64,000 nucleotides of DNA from Actinobacteria bacterium 69-20 (GCA_001897425.1 MKSW01000033.1:354717-418716), one strand, 5' to 3'. Shown: positions 20,450-30,487, counted from the first letter of the stretch. The notes: a model not told the origin generated them from the sequence alone. Translations and numbers: made by a program.

Positions 20450-20488
20450 GGTAGGTGACGCCGGGTCGGGTGTGACGCTGGCCGCTGA
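20450..20488 (+). repeat. Direct repeat copy 2 (39 bp)
   Basis: ggtaggtgacgccgggtcgggtgtgacgctggccgctga. Confidence 0.85.
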
Positions 20489-20510
20489 ACGGTCAGCCGG
20501 TCGACCGCCA

Positions 20511-21275
20511 TCACGCGGCGACGAGGACGTCGATGCCCGCCGCGCGCAGCGCCGCCAGCTGCCGGGCATCCGTGCCCGCGTCGGTGACGAGCGTCGAGAT
20601 GTGCTCCGGCGCAACGGTTTGCACCAGGGCGTCGACGCCGATCTTGGTGTGGTCGGCGAGCACCACTACCTCGGGCGCGGCGGCCGCGAGGGCGCGATCC
20701 ATGCTCGCCACCCCCGGGTGCGGCGTGGACAGCCCGCGCTCGACGGTGAGCCCGTTGCCCGAGAGGAACGCGCGGTCCGCGCGGATGGCCGCCAGGGAGC
20801 TCTCGGCGGCCGCGCCGATCAGCGAGAACGTCGCCCCGCGCAGGTGGCCACCCGTCATGGTCACCTCGACGTCCGGCGCCGCAGCCAGCACCTCGGCCAC
20901 CAGGACCGAATTCGTCACCACGGTCAGGTCGCGTCGGGTCGCGATGGCGCGGGCCAGCAGCTGCGTCGTGCTGCCGGCGCCGATCACCACGCTGTCGCCG
21001 TCGCGGATGAGGCCGGCCGCCCGCTGCGCGATGGCGGCCTTCTCGGCCGCCGCGACCGATGTCTTGGCGGAGTAGCTCGGCTCCGGCACCTCGGACGTGG
21101 GCGCCAACGCACCACCCCTACTGCGCACGATCAGCCCGTCCCGCTCGAGGCCCTGCAGATCACGCCGCACAGTGACCTCGGACGCGTCGGTCAATCGGCA
21201 CAGGTCGCGCAGCGATGCGGCGCCGGTCCGCAGCACGGCATCGAGCAGCACGCGGCGGCGCTCGGCGGGGAACAT
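20511..21275 (-). CDS. DeoR family transcriptional regulator
   Basis: MFPAERRRVLLDAVLRTGAASLRDLCRLTDASEVTVRRDLQGLERDGLIVRSRGGAL. Confidence 0.9.
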   Translation of the reverse strand: MFPAERRRVLLDAVLRTGAASLRDLCRLTDASEVTVRRDLQGLERDGLIVRSRGGALAPTSEVPEPSYSAKTSVAAAEKAAIAQRAAGLIRDGDSVVIGAGSTTQLLARAIATRRDLTVVTNSVLVAEVLAAAPDVEVTMTGGHLRGATFSLIGAAAESSLAAIRADRAFLSGNGLTVERGLSTPHPGVASMDRALAAAAPEVVVLADHTKIGVDALVQTVAPEHISTLVTDAGTDARQLAALRAAGIDVLVAA

Positions 21276-21283
21276 GGCAGTAT

Positions 21284-21327
21284 CGTAACTGATCGAATAT
21301 GATCGATACATATCGAATTCGATCGAA
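21284..21327. promoter_or_regulatory. Candidate operator region between deoR-like gene and galT
   Basis: GATCGAATATGATCGATACATATCGAATTCGATC; AT-rich nested ATCGAAT/ATTCGAT half-sites in the divergent spacer. Confidence 0.45.
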
Positions 21328-21373
21328 CAACGACGCCTTGTCAGAAGCACGAGGGCACGCGAGAGGAGCGCCG

Positions 21374-22471
21374 ATGGCCGCGCACACGGTCTACCGCACC
21401 CCGATACACCTGGCCGACGGGCGGGAGCTCATCTACTTCGACGAATCGCCGGGCATCGACCGGTCCGCCCCCGACTCGCGTGATCTTCCGACGGTCGAGC
21501 ACCACTCGCAGGTCCGGTACGACGCGCTGGCTGGGGAGTGGGTCGCGATCGCGGGCCACCGGCAGACCCGCACCTACCTGCCGCCCGCGAACCTGTGCCC
21601 GCTGTGCCCGTCGACGCCCGAGAACGCTTCGGAGATACCGGCTTCCGGCTACGACGTGGTGGTGTTCGAGAACCGCTTCCCGTCCTTCGCCGGCGCCGGT
21701 CCGGCTGCCGGGCCCGCGGGGGATCCGGCCGATCTCACCGCGGCGCGGCGCGGCAACGGCCGTTGCGAGGTGGTGTGCTTCACCTCCGACCACCACGCCA
21801 CCATGTCGCAGCTCCCAGACGCGAGAATCCGCACGGTACTGGACGTCTGGACCGATCGCACGCGGGCACTCGGGCAACACGAGGGCGTGGAGCAGGTGTT
21901 CTGCTTCGAGAATCGCGGCATCGAGATCGGCGTCACCCTCGACCACCCACACGGGCAGATCTACGGCTATCCGTTCGTCACACCGGTCACCACGCGCATG
22001 CTGGAGCAGGTCGCCGCGCACCGAGAAGCCCACGGCAGCAACCTGTTCGCGGACCTCCTCGCCCGCGAGATCGGCGGCCCGCGGCAGGTCGCGGCGAACG
22101 AGCACTGGGTGGCCTTCGTCCCGTTCGCCGCCCGGTGGCCGATCGAGGTCCACGTCTACCCGCGCCGACAAGTGCCCGATCTGCCCGCCCTCTCCGATGA
22201 CGAGCGCGACGCCTTCGTGCCGATCTACCGTGAGGCGCTGCTGCGCATGGAGGGCCTGATCCCCGAGCCGCTGCCGCTGATCACCGCATGGCACCAGGCG
22301 CCGGTGCGCACCGGGCGTGAGGATTGGTGGATGCACCTACGTCTCACATCGATCCGCCGTGCCCCCGGGAAGATCAAGTATCTGGCCGGCTCCGAGTCCG
22401 CGATGGGCGCCTTCATCAACGACACCACCCCGGAATCCGTCGCTGCCAGCCTGCGGGAGGTGGCGCTGTGA
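21374..22471 (+). CDS. galT: Galactose-1-phosphate uridylyltransferase
   Basis: FENRFPSF...VVCFTSDHHATMSQL...FENRGIEIGVTLDHPHGQIYGYPF; ATG at 21374. Confidence 0.95.
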   Translation: MAAHTVYRTPIHLADGRELIYFDESPGIDRSAPDSRDLPTVEHHSQVRYDALAGEWVAIAGHRQTRTYLPPANLCPLCPSTPENASEIPASGYDVVVFENRFPSFAGAGPAAGPAGDPADLTAARRGNGRCEVVCFTSDHHATMSQLPDARIRTVLDVWTDRTRALGQHEGVEQVFCFENRGIEIGVTLDHPHGQIYGYPFVTPVTTRMLEQVAAHREAHGSNLFADLLAREIGGPRQVAANEHWVAFVPFAARWPIEVHVYPRRQVPDLPALSDDERDAFVPIYREALLRMEGLIPEPLPLITAWHQAPVRTGREDWWMHLRLTSIRRAPGKIKYLAGSESAMGAFINDTTPESVAASLREVAL

Positions 22472-23496
22472 ACACCGAAAGAACCGAGTATGACGCCGTT
22501 CTCGCCGATCCCGCCGGCGTGGCACCACGGGAACCGATGCGCGTGCTGGTCGCCGGCGGTGCCGGGTACATCGGCTCCGTGGTCACTCGGCTGCTCATCG
22601 CCGAGGGGCACCACGTCACCGTGCTCGATGACCTGTCCACCGGGCACGCCGACGCGGTACCCTCGGGCGTAGAGCTGGTGCGGGCGGACATCGCCGACGC
22701 CGGAACGATTCTCGCCCGCGGAGGCTTCGACGGGGTGTTGCATTTCGCGGCGAAGTCCCTGGTCGGTGAGTCGGTGTCGGACCCTGCGAAGTACTGGCGG
22801 ACGAACGTTTGCGGCACCCGCGCCCTGCTGGACGCGGTCGCCGAGTTCTCCGTGCCGCGCCTCGTGTTCTCCTCGACGGCGGCGGTCTACGGCGAGCCGG
22901 ATGCGATCCCGATCACCGAGGACGCACCCACCCGACCCACGAATCCCTATGGGGCGTCGAAACTGTCGGTCGACATGATGCTCGCGGGCGAGTGCGCCGC
23001 GACCGGCCTCGGCGCGGTGAGCCTGCGCTACTTCAACGTGGCCGGGGCGGCCTGGGGCGCGGGTGAGCGGCACGGCACCGAGACACACCTGATCCCGCTG
23101 GCCCTGGACGCGGCCGCCGGGCGCCGCGGCCCGTTGACGATCTTCGGGGAGGACTGGCCCACCCCGGACGGCACCCCGATCCGCGACTACATCCACGTCG
23201 CAGACCTCGCCCGGGCGCATGTCCTGGCGCTCGGCGCGGCGACCGCCGGCCGACACCTGATCTGCAATCTCGGTTCGGGGCAAGGGTTCTCGGTGCGTCA
23301 GGTACTTGACGCCGTCACGAACGTCACCGGCCTGGACGTCCCGCAGCAGGTCGGCCCGCGCCGCGCCGGCGACCCGGCTCGGCTAATCGCCTCCCACGAA
23401 AGGGCGCGCGCGGAACTGGGCTGGGCGCCGCAGCAGGGCTTGGCGGACATGGTCCGCGATGCCTGGGATTTCGCCGCAAACCTGGCGAATCGATGA
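22468..23496 (+). CDS. galE: UDP-glucose 4-epimerase
   Basis: MRVLVAGGAGYIGSVVTRLLIAEGHHVTVLDDLSTGH; Y-x3-K (YGASK). GTG at 22468 overlaps galT stop; alternative ATG at 22537. Confidence 0.93.
   Translation: MNTERTEYDAVLADPAGVAPREPMRVLVAGGAGYIGSVVTRLLIAEGHHVTVLDDLSTGHADAVPSGVELVRADIADAGTILARGGFDGVLHFAAKSLVGESVSDPAKYWRTNVCGTRALLDAVAEFSVPRLVFSSTAAVYGEPDAIPITEDAPTRPTNPYGASKLSVDMMLAGECAATGLGAVSLRYFNVAGAAWGAGERHGTETHLIPLALDAAAGRRGPLTIFGEDWPTPDGTPIRDYIHVADLARAHVLALGAATAGRHLICNLGSGQGFSVRQVLDAVTNVTGLDVPQQVGPRRAGDPARLIASHERARAELGWAPQQGLADMVRDAWDFAANLANR
22489..22501 (+). repeat. TATGACG-NN-GTTC motif at galT-galE junction
   Basis: GAG-TATGACGCCGTTC-TCG. Confidence 0.8.
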
Positions 23497-23542
23497 GAAC
23501 CAACCCCGCTTCCCCGGGCGACCCGGATATGACGAGGTCCCG

Positions 23543-24700
23543 ATGAGCGCCACCGAGACCTTCCGCGCCCGCTTCGGGGCGGACCCCGCCGGGGTCTGGT
23601 CCGCGCCGGGGCGGGTGAACCTGATCGGCGAGCACACCGACTACACCGGCGGTCTGGTGCTGCCGTTCGCGATCGCCGCCCGCGCGCAGGCGGCGATCGG
23701 CCCGAACGGCTCCGGTATCTTCCGAGTGACCTCGGCGCAACGCGGGAACGACGTCATATCCGTTGCGGCGCAGGACATCCGGCCGGGCGCACCGGCCGCG
23801 AAGGGGTGGCCGGCGTACCCGCTGGGCGTCGTCTGGGCCCTGGCCGACCGCGGCATCGACGTGCCACCGCTCGACATCGCCCTGGACTCCGCCGTCCCCG
23901 CGGGCGCCGGGCTCTCCTCGTCGGCAGCGGTGGAATGCGCTGTCGCACTGGCGATCTCGGACCAGCTCGGCTCCGGATTCGACCGGCCCACGCTCGCGCG
24001 GATCGCGCAGCACGCCGAGAACGATTTCGTCGGGGTGCCGTGCGGCCTGATGGACCAAATGGCCTCGGCGGCGAGCACCGAAGGACACGCGCTCTTCTTC
24101 GACATCGGCGCGGGCACGACCGAGCACATCCCGTTCGACACGGCTGCCGCGGGACTGCGCATGCTGGTGATCGATACCCGCGCCCACCATTCGCTGGCCG
24201 ACGGCGAGTATGCGAAGCGGCGCGCGGACTGTGAGTTCGCCGCCGAGCAACTCGGTGTCGAGCTGCTGTCGCAGGTGCCGTTCGCGGGGCTCGACGAAGC
24301 CCTGGGACAGCTCAACGGCCCGCGCGCTGCCGTGCTGCGGCGCCGCGTGCGGCACGTGATTACCGAGAACGAGCGGGTGCGCGAGACCGTGGCGCTCCTG
24401 CGCGCGGAGCGCATCGCCGCGGTCGGCCCGTTGCTGTCGGCGTCGCACGCCTCGCTCCGGGACGATTACGAGGTGTCTTGCGCGGAACTGGATCTCGCAG
24501 CGGAAACCGCGGAGCAGGCTGGCGCTCTCGGCGCCCGGATGGTCGGCGGCGGCTTCGGCGGGTCGGTGATCGCACTGACCTCATCAGACCGGGCGGGTGC
24601 GGTCGAGAGCAGCGTCATGGGCGCCTTTTCGCGCGCCGGATACCCGCGGCCGGTCGTCCGCAGCGTGACCCCCGCGGCCGGCGCCCGCCACGACGCCTGA
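23543..24700 (+). CDS. galK: Galactokinase
   Basis: APGRVNLIGEHTDYTGGLVLPFAI; VPAGAGLSSSAAVECAVA; MVGGGFGGSVIAL. Confidence 0.95.
   Translation: MSATETFRARFGADPAGVWSAPGRVNLIGEHTDYTGGLVLPFAIAARAQAAIGPNGSGIFRVTSAQRGNDVISVAAQDIRPGAPAAKGWPAYPLGVVWALADRGIDVPPLDIALDSAVPAGAGLSSSAAVECAVALAISDQLGSGFDRPTLARIAQHAENDFVGVPCGLMDQMASAASTEGHALFFDIGAGTTEHIPFDTAAAGLRMLVIDTRAHHSLADGEYAKRRADCEFAAEQLGVELLSQVPFAGLDEALGQLNGPRAAVLRRRVRHVITENERVRETVALLRAERIAAVGPLLSASHASLRDDYEVSCAELDLAAETAEQAGALGARMVGGGFGGSVIALTSSDRAGAVESSVMGAFSRAGYPRPVVRSVTPAAGARHDA
23746..23758 (-). repeat. TATGACG-NN-GTTC motif inside galK
   Basis: GAACGACGTCATA encoding NDVI. Confidence 0.75.
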
Positions 24701-24752
24701 GCCCACCCCGTTCGCGGGACGCGGTCACACGGCCCGCGGCCGCGCGGCGAGC

Positions 24753-24771
24753 AGCTGGGTGACCCCCAGCT
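24753..24771. terminator. Candidate hairpin between convergent galK and ABC permease
   Basis: AGCTGGG-tgacc-CCCAGCT, 7-bp stem. Confidence 0.45.
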
Positions 24772-24784
24772 ACTTCACCCGCAA

Positions 24785-25699
24785 TTACTTGACCGACCCG
24801 GACATCAACCCGCCGATGAAGTACTTGCCCAGGATGATGTACACCGCCAGCGTGGGCAGCGACGCGAGCAGCGCGCCCGCCATATTCGAGGCGTAGTCCG
24901 GGTTCTGGCCGGACGCCAGCGAGTTCAGCACGAACGTCACCGGCCCGTTGTTCGCGTTCGTCAGGAACAGCGCGAACAGGAAGTCGTTCCACGCCGAGGT
25001 GAACTGCCAGATCAGCGTCACCACGAAGCCGGGGATCGAGATGGGCAGCACGATCGACCGGTAGGTGCGCCACATGCCCGCGCCGTCGACCTTGCCGGCC
25101 TCCAGGATCTCGTTGGGAACCGTTGTCGCGTAATAGTTCCGGAAGATCAGCGTGCAGATCGGGATGCCGTAGATCACGTGCACCACGATCAGGGTGCCGA
25201 TGCCCTTCGGCAGGCCGAGATCGTTTGCCTTCAGCATGATCTCCTGCAGCGGGATGATCACCGCCTGGTACGGGATGAACATGCCGAACAGGAACAGCGT
25301 GAAGACGATGTTCGCGCCCGGGAAGCGCCACTTCGCGAACACGAAGCCGTTCAGGGACCCCAGCATCGAGGACACGGTCGCGGCCACCACCGCCATCACG
25401 ACGGTCCGCAGCAGCGGCCCCGACAGTTGATCCCAGGCCTTGGCCCAGCCGCTGAGCGACCAGTGCTCCGGCAGGCTCCACGCGGTGGTGGGCCGGATGT
25501 CGCCCGCTGTCTTGAAGCTGGTCACCACCATCACGTACAGCGGGATCAGGATCAGGATCACGAAGGCCAACAAGAGGGCAAACCGCACCGTGCGGGCGGT
25601 GACGGTGCGCCCCGTCAGTTGCTTGCGGACCTTCGTCGGACGCTGGGCCGGTGCAGGGACCGGGACCGGCGCCGTGAACTCGCTCGCGGTTGCCGTCAT
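24785..25699 (-). CDS. Carbohydrate ABC transporter permease (MalG-like)
   Basis: EAGKVDGAGMWRTYRSIVLPISIPGFVVTLIWQF (EAA-loop); ATG at 25699. Confidence 0.92.
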   Translation of the reverse strand: MTATASEFTAPVPVPAPAQRPTKVRKQLTGRTVTARTVRFALLLAFVILILIPLYVMVVTSFKTAGDIRPTTAWSLPEHWSLSGWAKAWDQLSGPLLRTVVMAVVAATVSSMLGSLNGFVFAKWRFPGANIVFTLFLFGMFIPYQAVIIPLQEIMLKANDLGLPKGIGTLIVVHVIYGIPICTLIFRNYYATTVPNEILEAGKVDGAGMWRTYRSIVLPISIPGFVVTLIWQFTSAWNDFLFALFLTNANNGPVTFVLNSLASGQNPDYASNMAGALLASLPTLAVYIILGKYFIGGLMSGSVK

Positions 25700-26670
25700 G
25701 ATCCCTGACTCTTCTCGACGTGGTTCGTGTAGATGAGGTATGGCACTACGACCACCGCCACGATGAGCAGCAGGATCGTCGCGTTCGCCGCGGCGTTCGC
25801 CGGATCGGACTTCGAGAACAGTTGCGTCCACATGTATGTCGCCGGCACCGCGGCGGCGTAGCTGTTCGCCCCGGCGATCGAGTAGATGAGGTCGAACATC
25901 TTCATCGACATGTGCCCGATGATGATCAGCGCCGACAGCGCGATCGGCGAGAGCTGCGGGAAGAGCACGTGCCGGTAGACCTGGAACTCGCTGGCCCCGT
26001 CCATCCGGGCGGCCTCGCGCTGATCCGTCGGGATGCCTCGGAAACCGGCCAGGAACAGGGCCATCACATAGCCGGAGAGCTGCCAGATCGCCGGGATCGC
26101 CATGGCGGCCATATTGAACGCCGCCGTCGACGACCACCACGAGTTCTGCAGGAACCCGAGGCCGAGGTGCTGGAAGAGCTGGTTCAGGCCGATCGCCTGG
26201 TCCCCGGTCCGATTGGACAGCAACCACTTCCACACCACACCGGCGGCGACGAAGGAGACCGCCATCGGGAACAGGTACACCGAACGGAAGATGCCTTCGC
26301 CCTTGACGCCCTTCTCCAGCAGCAACGCCCACAGCAGGCCGAAGAACATCGTGCCGCCGAGGAACACCACCGTGAGCACCAGCAGGTTCCACAGTGTGTG
26401 CTGGTAGTACGACTCCCCGAACAGCGACACGTAGTTGTCGAGCCCGACGAAGTGGACGTCCGCGTTCGGGTTGAAGTTGTGCTTGTCCGTCATCGACGTG
26501 GCCGCGTTCTTGTAGAGCAACCAGTAGACGAAGACCGCGATCAGCACCATCGAGGGTGCGACCATCGCGAGGCCGGGGCCCCAGGAACGCCAGCGACCGC
26601 GCGGGTGGCGCGGAGCGGGGGTACCGCTGCGCGAACGGGCCGCGGCACGGGACTCGGTGATCGCCGTCAT
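25696..26670 (-). CDS. Carbohydrate ABC transporter permease (MalF-like)
   Basis: EAARMDGASEFQVYRHVLFPQLSPIALSALIII; overlaps the MalG-like start. Confidence 0.92.
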   Translation of the reverse strand: MTAITESRAAARSRSGTPAPRHPRGRWRSWGPGLAMVAPSMVLIAVFVYWLLYKNAATSMTDKHNFNPNADVHFVGLDNYVSLFGESYYQHTLWNLLVLTVVFLGGTMFFGLLWALLLEKGVKGEGIFRSVYLFPMAVSFVAAGVVWKWLLSNRTGDQAIGLNQLFQHLGLGFLQNSWWSSTAAFNMAAMAIPAIWQLSGYVMALFLAGFRGIPTDQREAARMDGASEFQVYRHVLFPQLSPIALSALIIIGHMSMKMFDLIYSIAGANSYAAAVPATYMWTQLFSKSDPANAAANATILLLIVAVVVVPYLIYTNHVEKSQGS

Positions 26671-26808
26671 AGCCGTTCCTTGCTCCTTCAGGGCTGCTTC
26701 ACATTCACAGCTGCGTCATGGCTGCGTCATGACGATGGGGCCGATTCCATCACGGAACCGGCCCCATCGCCGAACTACGTCATCGCGAGATGCGGTGCTG
26801 GGTGGCGG

Positions 26809-28140
26809 CTACTTGATGTTGCTCTTGGCGGCCGTCACCAGCGCCGCCTGCAGCGCGGCCACGTCCTTGGAGCCGTAGAACTGCGAGACGGCCTGCGAGA
26901 TCTCCGTGCCCCAGCCGAGATTCACCGCGGCACCGTGTGCGATCGAGGAGACGATCTTGTCCTTCTGGAACTCGCCCATCGCCCACTGCTGGTACGGCGG
27001 GAAGTCGTCCGGCTTGATGTCGGTGCGCGCCGGGATGGAGCCCTTGGCCAGGTTGAAGTCGTGCTGGCCCTGATCGGAACCGATCAGTCGCAGCCAGTCC
27101 TTGGCACCTTCGGCGTTCGGGGCGCCCTTGGGCAGGGTGAAGGAGTCCGCGAGGAAGTCGTAGACGCCGTCCTGGCCGGGGACCGCCCAGTAGCTGTAGT
27201 CGGTGCCGTCCTTCTGGCCCTTGGACGCGAACTCGGCCACGGCCCAGTCGCCCATCACGTTGTAGGCGGCCTTGCCGTCGATGACGGCGTCGGTCGCACC
27301 CGGCCAATCGTCGCCGTCGGCGGCGGTATTGGCGTACGTCAGCAGCGTCTTGTAGTCGTTCAGACCCTTGGTGACATCGGCGGAGGCCCAGTCGGTCTTG
27401 CCGTCGAACAGGCCGTTGTAGCCGTCGACGCCGAGGTCGGAGATCAGTACGGTCTCCAGCAGCTCGACCTGGGTCCACGTGCCGGCGACGGACAGCGGCG
27501 TGGAAATGCCGGCAGCCTTGAGCTTGTCCATGTCGGCGATCCAGGCGGCGATGTCCTTCGGCGCCGCCTTCGGGTCGAGACCCGCCTTGGTGAGCACCTT
27601 GTTGTTCACCCACACCACGTTCGCGCGGTGGATGTTCGACGGTACCGAGTAGATGTGGCCGCCGACGGTGAGGCGCGCGAGCAGGTCGGCCGGGAAGACG
27701 TTGTCCCAGCCCTCGGCCTTGTACAGGTCGTCCACCGGCAGGATCTGGCCGTTGTTGATGTAGTCGGTGAGCTCGGCGCCCGCGTGACCCTGGAAGGAGT
27801 CCGGCGGGTTGCCCGCCTGCAGGTCGGCGGCGAGCTTCGCCTTGGCGTTGGAGCCGGCGCCACCGGCGACGGCCAGGTTCACGAACTTGTCGTTGGGGAA
27901 CTTCTCGCCGAAGAGCTTGACGAGCGCGTCCAGGCCCTTCTTCTCGGAGCCGTCCGCCCACCAGGTGAAGACACCGACGTTTCCGCCGGCGCCGCCGGCC
28001 TTGGCGGTCTCGCTGGAGCCGCCCGAGCTGGAGGAACTCTGGTTGGTGCTCGACTGGTTCGCACCTCCCGTCGATGAGCCGCACGCTGCGGCCACCATGC
28101 CGACCACCGCCAACGAGGCGATGACGATTGTTCTGCGCAT
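26809..28140 (-). CDS. Carbohydrate ABC transporter substrate-binding lipoprotein
   Basis: MRRTIVIASLAVVGMVAAACGSS lipobox; SBP_bac_1-like; start placed at 28140. Confidence 0.9.
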   Translation of the reverse strand: MRRTIVIASLAVVGMVAAACGSSTGGANQSSTNQSSSSSGGSSETAKAGGAGGNVGVFTWWADGSEKKGLDALVKLFGEKFPNDKFVNLAVAGGAGSNAKAKLAADLQAGNPPDSFQGHAGAELTDYINNGQILPVDDLYKAEGWDNVFPADLLARLTVGGHIYSVPSNIHRANVVWVNNKVLTKAGLDPKAAPKDIAAWIADMDKLKAAGISTPLSVAGTWTQVELLETVLISDLGVDGYNGLFDGKTDWASADVTKGLNDYKTLLTYANTAADGDDWPGATDAVIDGKAAYNVMGDWAVAEFASKGQKDGTDYSYWAVPGQDGVYDFLADSFTLPKGAPNAEGAKDWLRLIGSDQGQHDFNLAKGSIPARTDIKPDDFPPYQQWAMGEFQKDKIVSSIAHGAAVNLGWGTEISQAVSQFYGSKDVAALQAALVTAAKSNIK

Positions 28141-28274
28141 GAACGCGTCCTTTCCGTGGGCAGACCACGAGTCATTGATCCGCGACATCTCACGGCGAGC
28201 AACCGGTGCCCGCCACCGGCTGATGCTATCCCCCTATGATGCTCATTCATAGGCAGAACTCAGGTCATTACTGC

Positions 28275-28404
28275 ATTGTTATAATCAATGATTAGACAAA
28301 ATGTCGTTTAATGGGCTAGCGACCTGGGCTCGGGACGCGGCGCGGTGATCGAGTAAGGTCAAGCCACCGCCCGTAAATGTCAAGAATATGGTCAAGACAC
28401 CGCC
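28275..28404. promoter_or_regulatory. Divergent promoter/operator region between sugar ABC operon and ROK gene
   Basis: TAATCAATGATTA palindrome (28282-28294); direct repeat GGTCAAG(C/A)CACCGCC at 28357-28371 and 28390-28404. Confidence 0.5.
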
Positions 28405-28407
28405 GAA

Positions 28408-28420
28408 TATGACGAAGTTC
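28408..28420 (+). repeat. TATGACG-NN-GTTC motif upstream of ROK gene
   Basis: TATGACGAAGTTC. Confidence 0.8.
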
Positions 28421-28467
28421 GTGACCACGCGATCACGATCCGCCACACCCCATCGGGAGGTGACCTG

Positions 28468-29655
28468 GTGACCGATGCCGATCGGGGCACCCGGCCGTCG
28501 CGCCTTCGTGAGCTCAGTCGATCTCTCGTGCTCACCGAGCTCGCGCGGTCCGGTGCGTTGAGCCAGGCCGATCTGGTGCGATCGACCGGCCTGTCCCGGG
28601 CCACCGTCGCCTCGATCGTCACGGACCTGCGCGCCGAGGGGCGCCTGGCTGCGCGGGTAGGAGCCGAGCCCGCCCGGCGCGGTCGGCCCCCGGCGCTGCT
28701 GCAACTGCAGGCCGGGCCGGACACGGTGATCGGCGTCGACTTCGGACACACGCACCTGACCGTCGCGGTCGCCGACCTGGACGGTCGGATCCAGGCCGAG
28801 CGGCACGAGCCGATGGATGTGCATCACGCGGCCGAGCGGTCGCTGGACCGAGCAGCCGAGGTGATCGCAGACCTCCTCGCCGAGATGGATCCGGCCGTGC
28901 CGCCCGTGATGGTCGGCGTCGGCGTTCCGGGACCCATCGAGCTGGACCCGTCGCACCCCAACGGGACCTTCCCGGGACGGGTGTGCGCGGGCACCGTGCT
29001 GCCCAGTTGGACGGGGTTCGACCCCGCCGCAGAGATGGCCAAACGCACGGGGCTGCGGGTGATCGCGGAGAACGACGCGAACCTCGGGGCGCTCGGCGAG
29101 CATCGGTTCGGTGCGGGCCGCGGCGTCGACAACGTGGTCTACGTCAAGGTTTCCAGCGGGATCGGGACCGGGCTGATCCTCGGCGGGGGGCTCTACCGCG
29201 GCTCGCGGGGTGCGGCCGGAGAGATCGGCCACGTGCAGGTCCGCGAGGACGGCGCGCTGTGCCGGTGCGGTTCGCGCGGCTGTTTGGAGACCGTGGCATC
29301 CGCCGACGCGGCGCTCGCGCTGCTGACCCCCGCACACGGGCGGCCGATGACGGCCGAGGACCTGTTCGCGCTCGAGGCCGCTCACGACCCGGGAGTCTTG
29401 CGCCTGCTCACGGACATGGGTACGGCCATCGGTCGCGTCATCGCGGTGGTGGTCGCGAACCTCGACCCGAACATGGTGATCGTCGGGGGGTCCATGGCAC
29501 GGGATGCGTTGGTGGACAGTGTCGGCGTCGCAATCCGCCGGTTCAACCAGCCGTACGTCGCGACCGATATGACGCTCGCCCGTGCGGCGCTCGACGAGCG
29601 ATCGAGCCTGATGGGCGCGATCGCGCTGGCCATCGAGGCCGTGGCGACGGCGTAG
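28468..29655 (+). CDS. ROK family transcriptional regulator
   Basis: N-terminal wHTH (LSQADLVRSTGLSRATVASIVTDLRAEGRL), GVDFGHTHLTVAV, CRCGSRGCLETV zinc motif. Confidence 0.93.
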   Translation: MTDADRGTRPSRLRELSRSLVLTELARSGALSQADLVRSTGLSRATVASIVTDLRAEGRLAARVGAEPARRGRPPALLQLQAGPDTVIGVDFGHTHLTVAVADLDGRIQAERHEPMDVHHAAERSLDRAAEVIADLLAEMDPAVPPVMVGVGVPGPIELDPSHPNGTFPGRVCAGTVLPSWTGFDPAAEMAKRTGLRVIAENDANLGALGEHRFGAGRGVDNVVYVKVSSGIGTGLILGGGLYRGSRGAAGEIGHVQVREDGALCRCGSRGCLETVASADAALALLTPAHGRPMTAEDLFALEAAHDPGVLRLLTDMGTAIGRVIAVVVANLDPNMVIVGGSMARDALVDSVGVAIRRFNQPYVATDMTLARAALDERSSLMGAIALAIEAVATA

Positions 29656-29674
29656 CCCGTGCTCCCTTGGCCTC

Positions 29675-29714
29675 GTGTGTTCCACGCGGCGGTTCGGCGC
29701 CGCCTGGCACACAC
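29675..29714. terminator. Bidirectional hairpin between convergent ROK and deoC
   Basis: GTGTGTtCCAcGCGGCG-gttcgg-CGCCGCcTGGcACACAC. Confidence 0.7.
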
Positions 29715-29758
29715 AAGGCGGGAAACGGGAGGCGAGACGCGGGCAGCGAGGCGGGCGG

Positions 29759-30487
29759 TCAGTACGCGTCCAGCGAGTCGCCCGCCGTTCGGGTGCCGGT
29801 CACGATCGCCACACCCGCGGAGGTGCCGATGAGATCGGCACCGGCGTCCAGGAGTTCGTGAACCTGCCGCAGGGTACGGATCCCACCGGAGGCCTTGACG
29901 CCGACCGAATCCGGGACGCGCTTGCGCAGGTAGGAGATCTGGGCCACGTCGGCGATTCCGACGGCGCCGCGCGAGGCGTTCTTGACGAACGCGGCACCCG
30001 CCGCCACGGCCGCGTCCACCACGAAATCCCGCTGCGGGGCGGTGAGCAGCGGCAGCTCCAGCATGAACTTCACCGGCACCGGCCGCGCCGCCTCCACCAC
30101 CGCGACGAGGTCCGCGGAGAACTCCGTGCGGCGACCGGACAGCGCCAGGCCGATGTGCACGGTGGCATCGATCTCCGCGACCCCGGCAGCCACCAGCGCA
30201 GCCGCGCCCGCGACGCGTTCGGCGGTGGTCGCCGATCCGTACGGGAAGTCCAGGATCGCGCCAAGGACGATGCCCGCAGAGCCGTTGCGACGAAGCAGTT
30301 CTCGGGCGAAGCCCACCCAGCAGCCCGGGACGGTGATGGCATTGAACCCGATCCGCTGCGCGTCGGCGACGTGTTTCTCGACCTGCGCGGCGGTGATCGC
30401 CTGTCCGATGAGCGTGTTCTGGATCCGGTCGGCCACCTTGAAGCCGGCGCTCGCCGCTGCATCACCCGACGCCACATCGTCCACCAT
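29759..30487 (-). CDS. deoC: Deoxyribose-phosphate aldolase
   Basis: FKVADRIQNTLIGQAITAAQVEKHVADA...VGVKASGGIRTLRQVHELLDAGADLIGTSAGVAI. Confidence 0.9.
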   Translation of the reverse strand: MVDDVASGDAAASAGFKVADRIQNTLIGQAITAAQVEKHVADAQRIGFNAITVPGCWVGFARELLRRNGSAGIVLGAILDFPYGSATTAERVAGAAALVAAGVAEIDATVHIGLALSGRRTEFSADLVAVVEAARPVPVKFMLELPLLTAPQRDFVVDAAVAAGAAFVKNASRGAVGIADVAQISYLRKRVPDSVGVKASGGIRTLRQVHELLDAGADLIGTSAGVAIVTGTRTAGDSLDAY

